The translations under genes and the position numbers were made by a program. Under the pieces are notes generated by a model. The model had not been told where the DNA came from and ran no database searches. It worked only from the letters and a program-made list of their open reading frames with translations. From Botryosphaeria dothidea (Eukaryota > Ascomycota > Dothideomycetes > Botryosphaeriales > Botryosphaeriaceae), in the NCBI GenBank assembly GCA_011503125.2, contig WWBZ02000022.1, positions 3,038,001 to 3,102,000 on the forward strand: a stretch of DNA of 64,000 nt. Reading direction: 5' to 3'. Shown here piece after piece: positions 53,986 to 64,000 of this stretch. Positions within the stretch are counted from its first letter, which is position 1, and each line of letters starts with the position of its first letter.

Positions 53986-55883
53986 ATGGCTGAAAAGGCC
54001 GACGTCGTCGAGAAGGGCGCCGTCAAGACCAGCGGCAGCGATGAAGCCCCCCCGATCTACCACGACACCCAGGCCGATTATGCCGTTCCGCACGAGAAGC
54101 TGAGCATCTGGACGCGCATGGGATTCACGCCCGAATCTTTCCAGCGCCGAAACACAGTGGTCGATGAGCACAACAAGCTCAACCAGACCATGCAAAAGCG
54201 CCATCTCCACATGATTGCCATCGGCGGTTCTATTGGAGCTGGTCTTTTCGTGGGTTCTGGAGGTGCTCTCAGTAACGGAGGACCCGCTGCTCTGCTTCTT
54301 GACTTTGGCATCATTGGGTAATTGCATCAACACTATCTCGGAGACCATAGCTTACGTGTGCAAAGTGTCATGATGTTCAACGTCGTCTACGCTCTAGGAG
54401 AACTCGCCGTCATGTATCCTGTTTCTGGTGGTTTCTACACTTACTCCACGCGCTTTATCGACCCATCGTGGGGATTCGCCATGGGATGGAACTACGTCTT
54501 CCAATGGGCCATCGTTCTTCCACTTGAACTTGTCGTCGCCGGTATGACTGTACGCTACTGGGGCGTGGATATCAATGTCGGCATCTGGATTACCGTCTTC
54601 CTGGTTGTGATCATAATCATCAACATTTTTGGTGTTTTGGGTTACGCCGAGGAAGAATTTTGGGCCTCGATGCTGAAACTGTGCACCATCGTCATCTTCC
54701 TCATCATCGGCCTGGTCTGCGTTCTCGGTGGCGGCCCCTCCAACGGATTGTACAGCGAGTACTGGGGTGCTCGTCTTTGGTACGACCCTGGTGCCTTTGC
54801 CAATGGGTTCAAGGGCGTGTGCGCTGTGTTCGTTACGGCTGCCTTCTCTTTCTCCGGTACTGAACTGGTCGGTCTTGCCGCCGCTGAAGCAGAAAACCCG
54901 GCAAAGCAGCTGCCCGGTGCTGTCAAGCAGGTTTTCTGGCGTATCACCCTGTAAGGCTTACAGATGCGAATCTTTTTGACCCCCGAGCAGGCTAACATAT
55001 TGCAGTTTCTACATCCTGTCGCTGCTTTTCGTCGGTCTTTTGGTTCCCTACGACGATGACAGACTCCTTGGCGCCAACCCATTTATTGATGTTGCCGCCT
55101 CTCCATTCGTCATCGCAGCCAACGACGCCGGCCTGAAAGGGTTCGACAGCTTTGTCAACGTAGTGATTCTCATCTCCGTCATCTCCATCGGTCTTTCCGG
55201 CGTGTACGGCGGATCGCGTACTTTGACCGCTCTTGCTGAGCAGGGTTACGCCCCCAGGTTCTTCACCTACATCGACAAGGCTGGCCGTCCCCTCTGGTCG
55301 ACCATCGCCATCATCGTTTGCGGTTTGTTGGCGTATATCAACCTTGACAGGAGCGGTCAGATTGTGTTCGACTGGCTAGTCGCCCTGTCCGGTCTGGCTG
55401 CGCTGTTCACCTGGGGCAGCATTTGCGTAGCGCACATCCGCTTCCGCGCCGCCTGGGCCTACCACGGCCACACTTTGGACGAAATCCCCTTCCACGCCAT
55501 CGGCGGCGTCTACGGCTCCTGGCTCGGCTTTATTCTGGTCGTCCTGGTCCTGATTGCTCAGGTAAGTTTCTTTCAGCAAACCACGCTCACTCTTTTCCAT
55601 CGATATTCCAAAACTGACAGATCAATAGTTCTACACCGCCGTCTGGCCCCTTGGTGGTGGCGTCAATGACGCCGAGGGCTTCTTCCAGTCTTACCTCGCC
55701 TTCTTCGTCGTCGGCTTCTTCTGGGTCTGCGGTTACTTCTGGAAGAGGACGGGCTGGCTCAAACTCTCCCAGATCGATGTCGATAGCGGACGCCGTCCGG
55801 TCGACTGGGACAGAGTCATGGGGGAGAGGCGGAGGGTTGCTGCCATGCCGAAATGGCGCAGGATCCTCAACGTGGTCATCTAA
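53986..55883 (+). CDS. Amino-acid permease, YAT/AAP family (APC superfamily)
   Basis: Exons 53986-54317, 54366-54950, 55006-55561 and 55629-55883 (introns 48, 55, 55562-55628 = 67 bp) give 575 residues with about 12 membrane helices. The hallmark first helix [20 protein letters not shown], then [35 protein letters not shown] and [22 protein letters not shown], are diagnostic of fungal amino-acid permeases. It should import amino acids with protons at the plasma membrane. The N-terminal Lys residues are potential Rsp5-type ubiquitylation sites, by analogy. The substrate range (general or proline-type) cannot be told from sequence. All four exons are in frame and motif-continuous. Confidence 0.93.
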
Positions 55884-57159
55884 ACCTCGAGAGCTTTTTG
55901 TTCGTATGAGTTAGTCAAGGGAGCGAGCAGGATGGATGAGTAGTCACAAGAGTACGGATGTGGTAAATAAGATTCTCTAGAGCTGACAAATGCCATCTCG
56001 GGTATATGCAAGTACCTGTACCTTGCGAATATTCTGTGCAAGCTCCCCATTTGGTGACAAAACTATGCCTGCATCAATGCTCTTTGCAAATGCGTCCCTT
56101 GTGTTGAGAATGCCTGTCAAGAGTTAGAGTTTTCCAACACGTGCCTGAAATAGTAAGAGATCATCATTGCTGATCTCCTTGGTATGCATGTTCACCCAGG
56201 TCTTGTCCCTGCGCCGAGAAGTGGGAGGGACCTGGCGATCGGAGACGAGTGTGAAGCTTTTCCATTGTCACACGCAGTCAACCAGCCGTGTGGGTACAGT
56301 CTAGTCCCTCATTTCGAAGCGCCCCACATATGCACATGCATAACAGATTTGCTACTATGATATTCCAAAGTCATCACGCCCACTCGGACAACCCATCATC
56401 GGCAACTTCAACTCCTCCTACTACTTCCCTCCCATTCATAGAAAACGTAACAAGAAGAGCCGGCGTGAAGTCATCCATGAGAACCGAACCCTTTGCCTGT
56501 CATGGAGATGTCACTACGACCGCCGCCCCGGTCTGAGTCGATGCAGTCGGCTCTGCCCTACCCTTTAGTCGTTCATGCCGCACCACAACGTACGACCTAC
56601 TAAGCCATGACCGGATTTCGTAGTGGAAGGGAAGCTCACCGTTTGACACGATGTAGTTCCACAACCTTTACGAGGCCGTGACTTACAACAGTCATCACCC
56701 TGGCGTACTTGACCGCAATGTTCCTTGACCGCAGCAATAAGTCTCATGAAATGTCATGAGAGAGCATCACCAGAGGAGTTCTTCGACTCCAGGGCCCCTT
56801 GGATGCCTACCCGTATACGAGCGTTGCATCACGTATGACCCGGATCGGGAGACCACGCACGGCCCTTCCGAGTCATTAGCTTTCCAGCCGGTGCCGCCCG
56901 GGTCGCCGGAACCATTTCGCCTACAATTTTTATGCTTAAGGAGTCGGAGACTTTGTATGAACATCGCGGACACTTTAACAAGACACGCTGATCTCACGAA
57001 TGGAAGAAGATAGGTCGCAGGCTACCAGTATATATTGACAAGAGAGCTGCCAACGCTCGCTAAAAAGTATTTATGAAGAAGTTTGAAGCTTGCAAAAAGT
57101 ATCTACAAAGAATATGTCCTCAGTGTTTTTCTCTTCCACATCATGACATAACACATCAT
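55884..57159. other. Convergent intergenic region
   Basis: About 1.3 kb between the permease (+) and the AA9 gene (-). Short frames only; no gene, tRNA or repeat seen. Confidence 0.5.
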
Positions 57160-58052
57160 TTAACCCCTGAAGGCGCGGGCCCAACGCTTGGTGGAGTTGG
57201 AGGCCGAGCCGGACGAGGAGGAAGCGCCGCTCCAGAGCTCGGGGCCGGGGAAGGGGTAGCTGTCGATGTTGGCGTAGATGTTGAAGACGGTGTCCTCGGG
57301 CTTGTACAGCTCGACGCCCTTGACGCCGTCGGTTAGCTTGCCGGAGCCGGAGCCGGTGACCTTGACATTGTAGCACTGAGGGTAGTTCTGCGGGCCGTTG
57401 ACCTCGCCGCCGGCGTGCAGCGCGATGATCTCGTTGCGCAGGACGTAGTTGCCAGGGGCGAGCGACGACGGGATGGTGACGGTCGTCTTGTTCTCAGAGA
57501 TGAGCTTGTCGGTGGCCCAGACCTGGGCGCTAGTGTCGCCGGGGGTCAGGAGACCGGTCTGGTAGACCTTGGTCCAAGCGAGGTCACCGACGGCGAGCGA
57601 GGTGCAGTCACCGGTGGCATCGGCACCGCCGCAGGGGGCCATGTAGGTCAGGATGGGACCCTTGTGGGAATCGGGCTGGAGGTTTAGTTAGCTTATGGTC
57701 TGAGTGTGGAGACTATAGAAGGAGAAAAACGTACCCAGGCGCTAGGGTTGGAGCCAGGAGTGCCCCAAGCGATCTCGATGTCGGAGCCAGCCACAGCCTC
57801 CATGTAGATGGGGGCAGCCTTGGCGTCATCGTGGCAGTTGATGGAAGCAGTGGCGTACTGGTCACCAACGATGGGGCCGTGACCGTAGCCGCCGGCTTGC
57901 CAGGCGGCAACCTCGGGGACGGGGTTGTAGTACTGGTAGTTGACGTCCCAACCACGGTACTCCTTGCCGCCAGAGACGATGTCGAGGATGACACCGTGGG
58001 CGTTGACGGTAGCCGCACCAGCGGCGAGGATAGTAAGGGACTTGAGAGACAT
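57160..58052 (-). CDS. AA9 lytic polysaccharide monooxygenase (former GH61)
   Basis: Exons 58052-57735 and 57675-57160 (59-bp intron) give 277 residues. The signal peptide (1-18) ends VNA and cleavage exposes His19, the copper-binding N-terminal His. The histidine brace is completed by His110 (PDSHKGPILTYM), with the likely axial Tyr204 and second-sphere His193 and Gln202 (LHAGGEVNGPQNYPQC). AA9 enzymes oxidatively cleave cellulose or related glucans using Cu with H2O2 or O2. There is no CBM1; the protein ends in a Ser-rich stretch. The exon join places the brace His just after the intron. A TATA box lies about 130 bp upstream. Confidence 0.94.
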
Positions 58053-58941
58053 GGTGTTGGTGTAGGGGGTGGGTAGAAGCTTCAAAAGGCACCTGGCCGA
58101 AAACGAATGAAAAGAAAGTTGGTGCGGGCGAAGGGACTGGCTAGCAGTGGGATGCCGGTATCATACTACAAGGCAGGGCTGGTATATATGTGTGACAGAA
58201 AAGGTCCTCTACCAGTGCCTCTCGTGGGCCCGGTTTCGAAGGACCGCACGGGGTGTGGCAAGCGACCCTGTCATCAGGCTGGTGGCATACAGATTGCCTG
58301 AACGGCAACTTAATTGCGGACGTTTCTCCATCAATAGGAACAACGACGATCGCGGAGACGTAGATTGCCTAGATCGGATAGGGCAAAACGTCTGGTGGAT
58401 GTTTGGCGCGTAGCCGGGACTGTCATCGATGTTTGCCGAAGATTGATGAAACGTCTTGGCGTTCATGCGTCGAAACACACGTGTTTCGCATGCCGACCGA
58501 GGCCTCACAGCCGAGTCCAGAGAGAGCGGGGAGCGCGACTGTGCGCAGGAAACATGTCTATTTTCTATCGTTCAAAAAGGAGAGGCTGGCCGCTCACGGG
58601 TCGAGCGGTTGAGCCCGGGACGCGGGACGCGCTGAGACAACAAAAGCAGTCGCCTGGAAGCCGAAAAGGGAGGCAGAGACTTCTGTATAGCGTCCTTCGC
58701 GTACAACACTCGGACAAAAGACGACGCCTCTCAGGCCACCTGCCGGCATGAGGGAGCCGCCTTGCACCAGGTGGATACCGGCCGGCGTGGGCGTTTTCGG
58801 ACATGCTGTCGCAGCTGGCGCTCGACGTGCTTTGGCGCTGGTACTACGGCCCGCAACGCCATCTCCGGCTCGACGGCTCGACTTCTCCGGGCTCCATCAC
58901 AAATTCTCCATACTTGACCCCCTCTTCCAGCTCTTTGGTGT
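58053..58941. other. Intergenic region: AA9 promoter and PEX11 3' end
   Basis: About 890 bp between two minus-strand genes; no supportable frame. Confidence 0.5.
58183..58188 (-). promoter_or_regulatory. TATA box of the AA9 gene
   Basis: TATATA on minus, 131-136 bp upstream of the start codon. Confidence 0.45.
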
Positions 58942-59835
58942 TCAAGCAGCCGTCTGCCGCCATCGCTCACGGAAGCCCACACCGCCGGCAATCGTTCCAA
59001 AGAGGCCGACCCAAGCATCGCTCACGCAACCTTCCTCCAGACTCCAGTGGATAGTCAGCGGGCCCCATCCAGCATTGCTGATAGCCTGTCTCCACCACGT
59101 CTCGTATTTCTTCCTCCTCTCCAGCTTGTCTTCCTTCTCTTCACCTTCGGCAGCAGCCTGCTTGGAATCCTGATGCCACTGGTAACCTAGCCTGACGAAC
59201 TCAAGACCGACATGTGCGGCCCAGAAGCGCGAGCTCCATATCCACCACCACGTCTGTCTCTTTGTGCCTGCCTCTCCCGTCCAGCCATCCGTGTTTAGGA
59301 TACCCTTGCTCGCCAGATATGCCACGTTCTCCATATATTGGTATATTACGTTCGAGAAGACCTGGATCCAGGTGATGCTCTTGATGACCTTGTCCTTGGG
59401 AGAGTTCACATAGGTGTCGCGGCCCCAGAGGTAGAGGTCGAGCAGGCCCCACATGCGCACGAAGATGCGGAAGTCGGAAATCAGCTCCTCGAGCTTTTTG
59501 CTACCCTCGACGGTACGAGAGAGGCGCTGTATTGCGGGAGTAGGAGGGACCGAGGCAACGAGAGTCTCCCCCGGCAGCAGCGCATCCGAGGCTTTTTCGG
59601 CAATGCCCAGAGCAAGACTGCGCAGCTTGGACTCGAGATGTTTTTGTAGGCCGGAGCGCACCAGGGTGAGGGTGTAGTTCACAGTGCACAGGGTGCTGTC
59701 GATGCCTGCGGGTGTGGAGAGGAGCTTTGCCAGGCGCAGCAGGGTGGTGTCGGTCGAGCGCAAGGAGCTCTGGAGCAGGGCGCGCAGCTGCTGGCGGCGC
59801 AGAGCGGACGGCTGGCCGCCCTCGGATGTGCTCAT
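58942..59835 (-). CDS. PEX11-family peroxisomal membrane protein (Pex11C-type)
   Basis: An intronless 297-residue frame. It begins with a Ser/Leu/Arg-rich region (LRRQQLRALLQSSLRSTDTTLLRLAKLLSTPAGIDSTLC), which suits the amphipathic helices by which Pex11 bends peroxisomal membranes. GLLDLYLWGRDTY, WIQVFSNVIYQYMENVAYLASKGIL and RFWAAHVGLEFVRLGYQ are typical Pex11 segments. A charged insert (EGEEKEDKLERRKK) precedes the conserved end DAWVGLFGTIAGGVGFRERW. It should act in peroxisome elongation and division. Start at 59835 is preferred over 59955; the longer version adds 40 residues unlike the family. Confidence 0.85.
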   Translation of the reverse strand: MSTSEGGQPSALRRQQLRALLQSSLRSTDTTLLRLAKLLSTPAGIDSTLCTVNYTLTLVRSGLQKHLESKLRSLALGIAEKASDALLPGETLVASVPPTPAIQRLSRTVEGSKKLEELISDFRIFVRMWGLLDLYLWGRDTYVNSPKDKVIKSITWIQVFSNVIYQYMENVAYLASKGILNTDGWTGEAGTKRQTWWWIWSSRFWAAHVGLEFVRLGYQWHQDSKQAAAEGEEKEDKLERRKKYETWWRQAISNAGWGPLTIHWSLEEGCVSDAWVGLFGTIAGGVGFRERWRQTAA

Positions 59836-60435
59836 TGTGGGAAGCTGACAGTCGGTTAAAAGACGCAAGTCGATCCTCGAGAGACCAGCAGAGCGGGAAT
59901 GGGCAGTGTGGTGAATTATGAAGAGCGGGCGGAAGGTGACGCAGTTCGCGCACATGGGCGTCTCCGATCAGCCGAGGCCCGGGGAACTTAAAGCTCATCA
60001 TCATCAAAGCTGCCATCGGCTCCGCGCGAGTCATGCCTCCCGACCTCGCTCTGCTGCATCCAATATTTTCTGCTAACAAGAACTGCCCCTGCTACTCCAG
60101 CAAAATCCTCAAGCAGATCTTCATCTTTCGCGTTCTGCTGGAAAGCTCTCATCCTCGTTCACGCCTGCCTGCACCTACATTGTTGACTTGGTCCCGGGAT
60201 TCTATGACCTGAAAAGGAAAGCATGCCCCGCTGAGTCTCCCGCTCCACGGAATTAAGCCGCCCGCATTCATCGGCAAGCCACAGCGAGATCTCCTGCAGC
60301 CATCCAACCACAATCGCGCAATTGCAAATATGCTATACGCTTGATGAATCGAGACCTGACCCCTGCATTGTCTTTGTGTCTAAGCTGTCTTTGTTTATCT
60401 CAAAGCTCAAATGATCCAATCACCATTTTATCCGC
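59836..60435. other. Intergenic region: PEX11 promoter and TRM3-like 3' end
   Basis: 600 bp with no supportable gene. Confidence 0.5.
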
Positions 60436-63400
60436 CTATTTTCCATGATGTTGCCGTTGATACTCGTACAACACGATCGCCGCTGCCGTCTGCACGTTCA
60501 AGCTCCTCGTCACTCCCACTTGCTTGACCTCGACGCAAATGTCGCACTCTGCCAGCACCGTCCCGGGGATGCCCTCGCGCTCGCTGCCCATCACCAGCAC
60601 GCACTTCTCCGGCAGATCACTTCCCGGTGCACCCAGCACCAGACTGCGGTCCGTCTGCTCCACCCCGACGACCTTGTATCCCGCCACCTTCATCACCCGA
60701 AGGAACTCGGGCAGGTCGACCGGGGGAAGTGCACGGATGGGAAGGTGCGAGTGCGACGAGACAGCCACGGACGTGAAATCTTTGTGCTTCAGCGTGTCCA
60801 ACGTGCGCATGTACAGCGACTCGCACCCGAAGATCTCCGCCGCTCTCGACAGCCCGCCGAGATTGTAGGCGTTGTCGATCAGAGATCCGACGAGAATGAG
60901 CGGGATGCTGGGGCGCGCTGACGATGCGGCTGGCGATGCGAGCAGCGCCTCTTGCCATGCCATGCCCTTGGTTTGCAGCGGGATGACTGCTGCGTCTTCC
61001 GAAGGGACTACTGTGAATTCGTCCTTGCCGTCGCCGATCGAGCTGCTTGCCTTCGTCTCGGCTCTGTCCTGTCCTAGTGGCATTTGTGGCGGAGGATATT
61101 TGGCATCAGGCCCATCCTGGGCCCAGACGGCCTTGAAATCTTCGGTCGAGACAAGCCGAGCTTCTGCTGGATCAAAGTCGAGGTACCTTCCGCCGAAGAG
61201 CAGAGCCAAGTGGTTGTCCTTTATGGGATCCAACCATTCGAGCGCCCGTTGGGGCGGAGGTTCTGAGTACTTGTCGAGTGACCGGATGTGGGTGTTGAGT
61301 GCTGAGAAGGCTGGATTGCTCGTGATATTTGTCCATCCGCTAGCTTCAGCATGGTCCCATAACGGCGGGAACGACCATTGAGCCTCATGCCGGATGACGA
61401 TCTTGGGACTGGCTGACAATGGAATGAGCTGCGTCATGAGTTTTTGCGAAAAGTCTTCATGGGTATCGGGAAGACGAGCTACCATCACAGCCATCTTCAT
61501 CACCGATGCTAGGTGCTTCGGATTAGTATGATCGTCAGACCCCAGTACCTCAAGAAGGGCCTTCTGTTGCTCGGGCTCGCGGACGTAGATTCGAACAATG
61601 ATCCATTCCCATAAGAACCGATACCGCGGCAGTGGCTCGATCGAAAGCACTCTCGTGAACTTCCGCAAGTAATCCGCAACCTCGTCTTTCGAGGCTGCAA
61701 TAAGGCAAGTTTGGGAGAGTAGAAGCATGGTCTGAACCTGAGTGGTAGCCTTCCATTTGCTGACCATGGGTACCGGCATCTTCTGCGTCACCCATGGTTG
61801 GAACACCTGGTCAAAGATACGCTTTGCGAAGACGTGGTCGGATGCAGGAATTCTGTTCAGCAGGTCGAACATGGCCGCATATCCTTCGGATTCTCCTGGC
61901 CCATAGTATGAAGCATAGGTGCGATGAGGGACTATGACGGCAAGCTTCTCGGCTACTGCAGCCTCCATCAAAAACTCCAATTTGGCTGTGGGTGGGTGAT
62001 CAGCAAACCTGACAATAAAATCCACAAGCGGAAGAAAGTTGATCATCTCCGGCACTTCAAAGTATGCCCTTCTTAAGGCCTTGATCAGCGGCGGGAAGGC
62101 GTAGATCCTCCCTTCAGTGAAGGTTTGGAAGTCGGATAATGCCCGGCTGAGGAGTACTTGTGTGTCCTCAGAGACTGCACGAAGGCATTTGGGATGGTAG
62201 AAGATCCCAGGTAATAGCATAAGGGCCGGCCGAGGATATTCCTGCGTCTCTGTTTCGTCCCATATAGCTTCCAATGAGCTGTGCAAGTCCTGAGGGTCTA
62301 TATCATTCTCGTGAGCAAGGAGACGATGGATGAAGTGACAGGCGTCCAAAAGGCCATTCCCCTGCAGGCAACGATATTTCGTATCACGCAATTCTTGTGC
62401 GAATGATTTAAGAGAAGGAGCCGACAGGCTGAGTCCACCGATATCGGGTGCCGATCTTTGTCGAAGATCCTCCTCATTGCGGACATCAATCCAGCGTTGC
62501 TTGAGGATGTTGTACCCAGGCATCTTATCCAAGAGCTCCGGGTGATCTGACGCAGTTTCCTCAATGAGAACTGATGCGGCAGTCGTTGAAAAGTCACGGG
62601 CAACTTCTGGAAGACCAGAGCGTGTGGAGACTTGGATAAGCAAGCATATATCGTCAACCGTGAGCCGTGTTCTTGGACCGTCCACCCGTTTGAATCCGTC
62701 AAGAATGCCTTGCAAACAATACGGGAGTGCGTGCTGGAAGAAACATTGGCCTTTTTCATGGATGAACGAGAGAATGTCCCTTGCAAAAGTCTGTCGTGAA
62801 TCATCCTGTGGACAATTCTGCAGCAGTTGACTAAGGAAGGAACTTAAGCTCTCACCGTGCTCACAGCGGACGTGCTGCTTATTACGACGAAGAGTTCCAG
62901 TGAGGAGATATCCTTGAGTTACCCATGGCAAGAAAGAAGAAAGAAACCCGCGATAGGCATCGGTCGCGGAATCAGACATGGGAATGAGGCCTTGCAGGAT
63001 TCGATTTCCAATGAGCTTCCGGATACCATCTTGGACGCCTGGGCGTAAAGAAGCGCGCAGCAGTGTGATAATCCATGTGTGGTGCACATTCGATTTCCAG
63101 GCCAAGTTCTGCAAGTCCGGCATGCATTCTTCCACTTGGTTGATATATCTTCCTAGAATAATGGTCTCGAAGAGTGTGCAGTACCTGGCGAAGTCGGACT
63201 CGAAGCCAGGCTGTGTGGCGCCTGCAAGGTACGGGTGAAGGTCTTCGGCCTCATTTGTGGCTAGACGAATGGAGGCGCGCAAGATATGTAAGCAAAACTT
63301 CCGCTGCTCTGAAAAGCCTTCGTACAAGCCTAGCTGGAGAAATGACCAATATTGATGCTGCCTTAAAATGGAACGCGAGGGGCCCATATCGCCACCAAGG

Positions 63401-64000
63401 GCGAACCAGCGGAACCAAATATTGAATGCAGATGGCCAGTAACCAAGAGCAACGGGGGCGGAGAGAAGTTCCTGGAGACGGTTCCAGATAAGCTCTCCAA
63501 GAGGTATGTTCGATATCTCAAACACGTCCGAGCCATCCCGGTGTGTCATGTCCAAGGTAGCCTTTCCGGTTTGGAGACAATGAAACGCGGCAGAGAGACA
63601 GTCCCTGCTGGCATGTGCGAGCTTCTCAGAGCGAGCACCGAGAAGGACAAGCAAAGCTTCTAGGAGATTTATGGATATGGTGCATGAAGACTCAGACCAG
63701 AAGAACAGTTTGAGGAAAGTAATGTTAAGAGCAACGCGGTCAACATGCTCGTCACTAGTCAATTTCACGTGGGGCTGATCTACCGTCTTTTTCCAGGCGA
63801 TAGCAGAGGTGGGAACGGCAAGCGCGTCCGCATCCCTAAGTTGAGCAGCAGTCTCGGCGAGGAGGGCGGCTACTTCAGTGAAGACTCCGTTTGCCAGAGA
63901 CCGGTGACGCACGCAGAGCTGGACCACATCGGAAGGGATGGCATCCGGGGCGGAGCTACTGATGATTTCCAACAATATGGAAACCAGGCGGGCAGTGGAG
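60436..64000 (-). CDS. TRM3: TRM3/TARBP1-like tRNA (guanosine-2'-O)-methyltransferase, 5'-truncated
   Basis: The frame is open from 63999 at the window edge to the stop at 60436 (at least 1187 residues), so the true start is outside. Most of it is a helical repeat region rich in Leu/Ala/Arg, the long N-terminal part of Trm3/TARBP1. The last 160 residues are the SpoU (SPOUT) domain: ILVGSLIDNAYNLGGLSRA with the conserved Asn-x-Gly-Gly, LVMGSEREGIP, and VTRSLNVQTAAAIVLYEY, which together form the knotted SAM-binding site. The yeast enzyme methylates G18 of some cytosolic tRNAs. No intron is needed in the visible part. Confidence 0.9.
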   Translation of the reverse strand, partial: STARLVSILLEIISSSAPDAIPSDVVQLCVRHRSLANGVFTEVAALLAETAAQLRDADALAVPTSAIAWKKTVDQPHVKLTSDEHVDRVALNITFLKLFFWSESSCTISINLLEALLVLLGARSEKLAHASRDCLSAAFHCLQTGKATLDMTHRDGSDVFEISNIPLGELIWNRLQELLSAPVALGYWPSAFNIWFRWFALGGDMGPSRSILRQHQYWSFLQLGLYEGFSEQRKFCLHILRASIRLATNEAEDLHPYLAGATQPGFESDFARYCTLFETIILGRYINQVEECMPDLQNLAWKSNVHHTWIITLLRASLRPGVQDGIRKLIGNRILQGLIPMSDSATDAYRGFLSSFLPWVTQGYLLTGTLRRNKQHVRCEHGESLSSFLSQLLQNCPQDDSRQTFARDILSFIHEKGQCFFQHALPYCLQGILDGFKRVDGPRTRLTVDDICLLIQVSTRSGLPEVARDFSTTAASVLIEETASDHPELLDKMPGYNILKQRWIDVRNEEDLRQRSAPDIGGLSLSAPSLKSFAQELRDTKYRCLQGNGLLDACHFIHRLLAHENDIDPQDLHSSLEAIWDETETQEYPRPALMLLPGIFYHPKCLRAVSEDTQVLLSRALSDFQTFTEGRIYAFPPLIKALRRAYFEVPEMINFLPLVDFIVRFADHPPTAKLEFLMEAAVAEKLAVIVPHRTYASYYGPGESEGYAAMFDLLNRIPASDHVFAKRIFDQVFQPWVTQKMPVPMVSKWKATTQVQTMLLLSQTCLIAASKDEVADYLRKFTRVLSIEPLPRYRFLWEWIIVRIYVREPEQQKALLEVLGSDDHTNPKHLASVMKMAVMVARLPDTHEDFSQKLMTQLIPLSASPKIVIRHEAQWSFPPLWDHAEASGWTNITSNPAFSALNTHIRSLDKYSEPPPQRALEWLDPIKDNHLALLFGGRYLDFDPAEARLVSTEDFKAVWAQDGPDAKYPPPQMPLGQDRAETKASSSIGDGKDEFTVVPSEDAAVIPLQTKGMAWQEALLASPAASSARPSIPLILVGSLIDNAYNLGGLSRAAEIFGCESLYMRTLDTLKHKDFTSVAVSSHSHLPIRALPPVDLPEFLRVMKVAGYKVVGVEQTDRSLVLGAPGSDLPEKCVLVMGSEREGIPGTVLAECDICVEVKQVGVTRSLNVQTAAAIVLYEYQRQHHGK

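Noticed and set aside
1..64000. tRNA genes, CRISPR arrays, telomere repeats and intact transposons
   Set aside because: Scanning by eye for T-loop/B-box-like sequence on both strands, regular spaced repeats, TTAGGG arrays and transposase or reverse-transcriptase motifs gave nothing convincing; a tRNAscan or RepeatMasker run would settle it.

Overview
The window is nuclear DNA of a filamentous ascomycete (Pezizomycotina). The evidence is short introns (about 48-160 bp, one of 279 bp) with GT..AG ends and CTAAC/CTGAC-type branch points, mixed-strand single-gene transcription units, and fungal-specific families: a class II hydrophobin, an AA9 lytic polysaccharide monooxygenase, a PDR-type ABC transporter and a YAT-type amino-acid permease. 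The class cannot be fixed from sequence reading alone. I support 22 protein-coding genes, with exon structures derived by joining reading frames at splice sites that restore conserved motifs. I found no rRNA, tRNA, CRISPR array or intact transposon.

Layout. 1-5.2 kb: haem-pathway porphobilinogen deaminase (HEM3) and an MKT1-like regulator, both on minus. 5.6-9.3 kb: a 2-oxoglutarate/Fe(II) dioxygenase (+) converging on a secreted S10 serine carboxypeptidase (-). 10.5-12.9 kb: an F-box-like fungal protein (+) and the snoRNP protein NHP2 (-). 13.4-18.4 kb: RAD5 (-) and an NDUFAF6-like complex I assembly factor (+), divergent across 251 bp. 19.8-20.4 kb: a class II hydrophobin (-). 20.4-27.4 kb: a 7-kb gene-free stretch whose 22.5-26.9 kb part is visibly GC-rich and carries two tetranucleotide microsatellites. 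27.5-35 kb: a disordered protein of unknown function, the LAS1 pre-rRNA endonuclease, and a SprT-like/BTB-like fusion whose metalloprotease motif is altered. 36-39.5 kb: an Mpv17/PMP22 membrane protein (-) and an uncharacterised Cys-motif protein (+). 40.1-48.5 kb: a PDR ABC transporter (-) divergent from VPS16 (+). 49.4-52.7 kb: a predicted GPI-anchored cysteine-rich protein with a duplicated cysteine frame, and a single-ORF macrodomain-sirtuin fusion. 54-60 kb: amino-acid permease (+), AA9 LPMO (-), PEX11-family peroxin (-). 60.4-64 kb: the C-terminal part of a TRM3/TARBP1-like tRNA 2'-O-methyltransferase (-), running off the right edge.

This is mostly a housekeeping chromosome segment, with no biosynthetic cluster. 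The secreted set (hydrophobin, AA9 LPMO, S10 carboxypeptidase, GPI protein) fits a saprotrophic or plant-associated fungus. The strongest candidate for an unusual system is the macrodomain-SirTM fusion at 50914-52737: the ADP-ribosyl transferase-like half and the hydrolase-like half, which bacteria encode as neighbouring genes, lie in one polypeptide. Second-tier points are the SprT-like protein with HHxxH in place of HExxH, the exactly repeated cysteine frame in the GPI protein, and the GC-rich 22.5-26.9 kb block.
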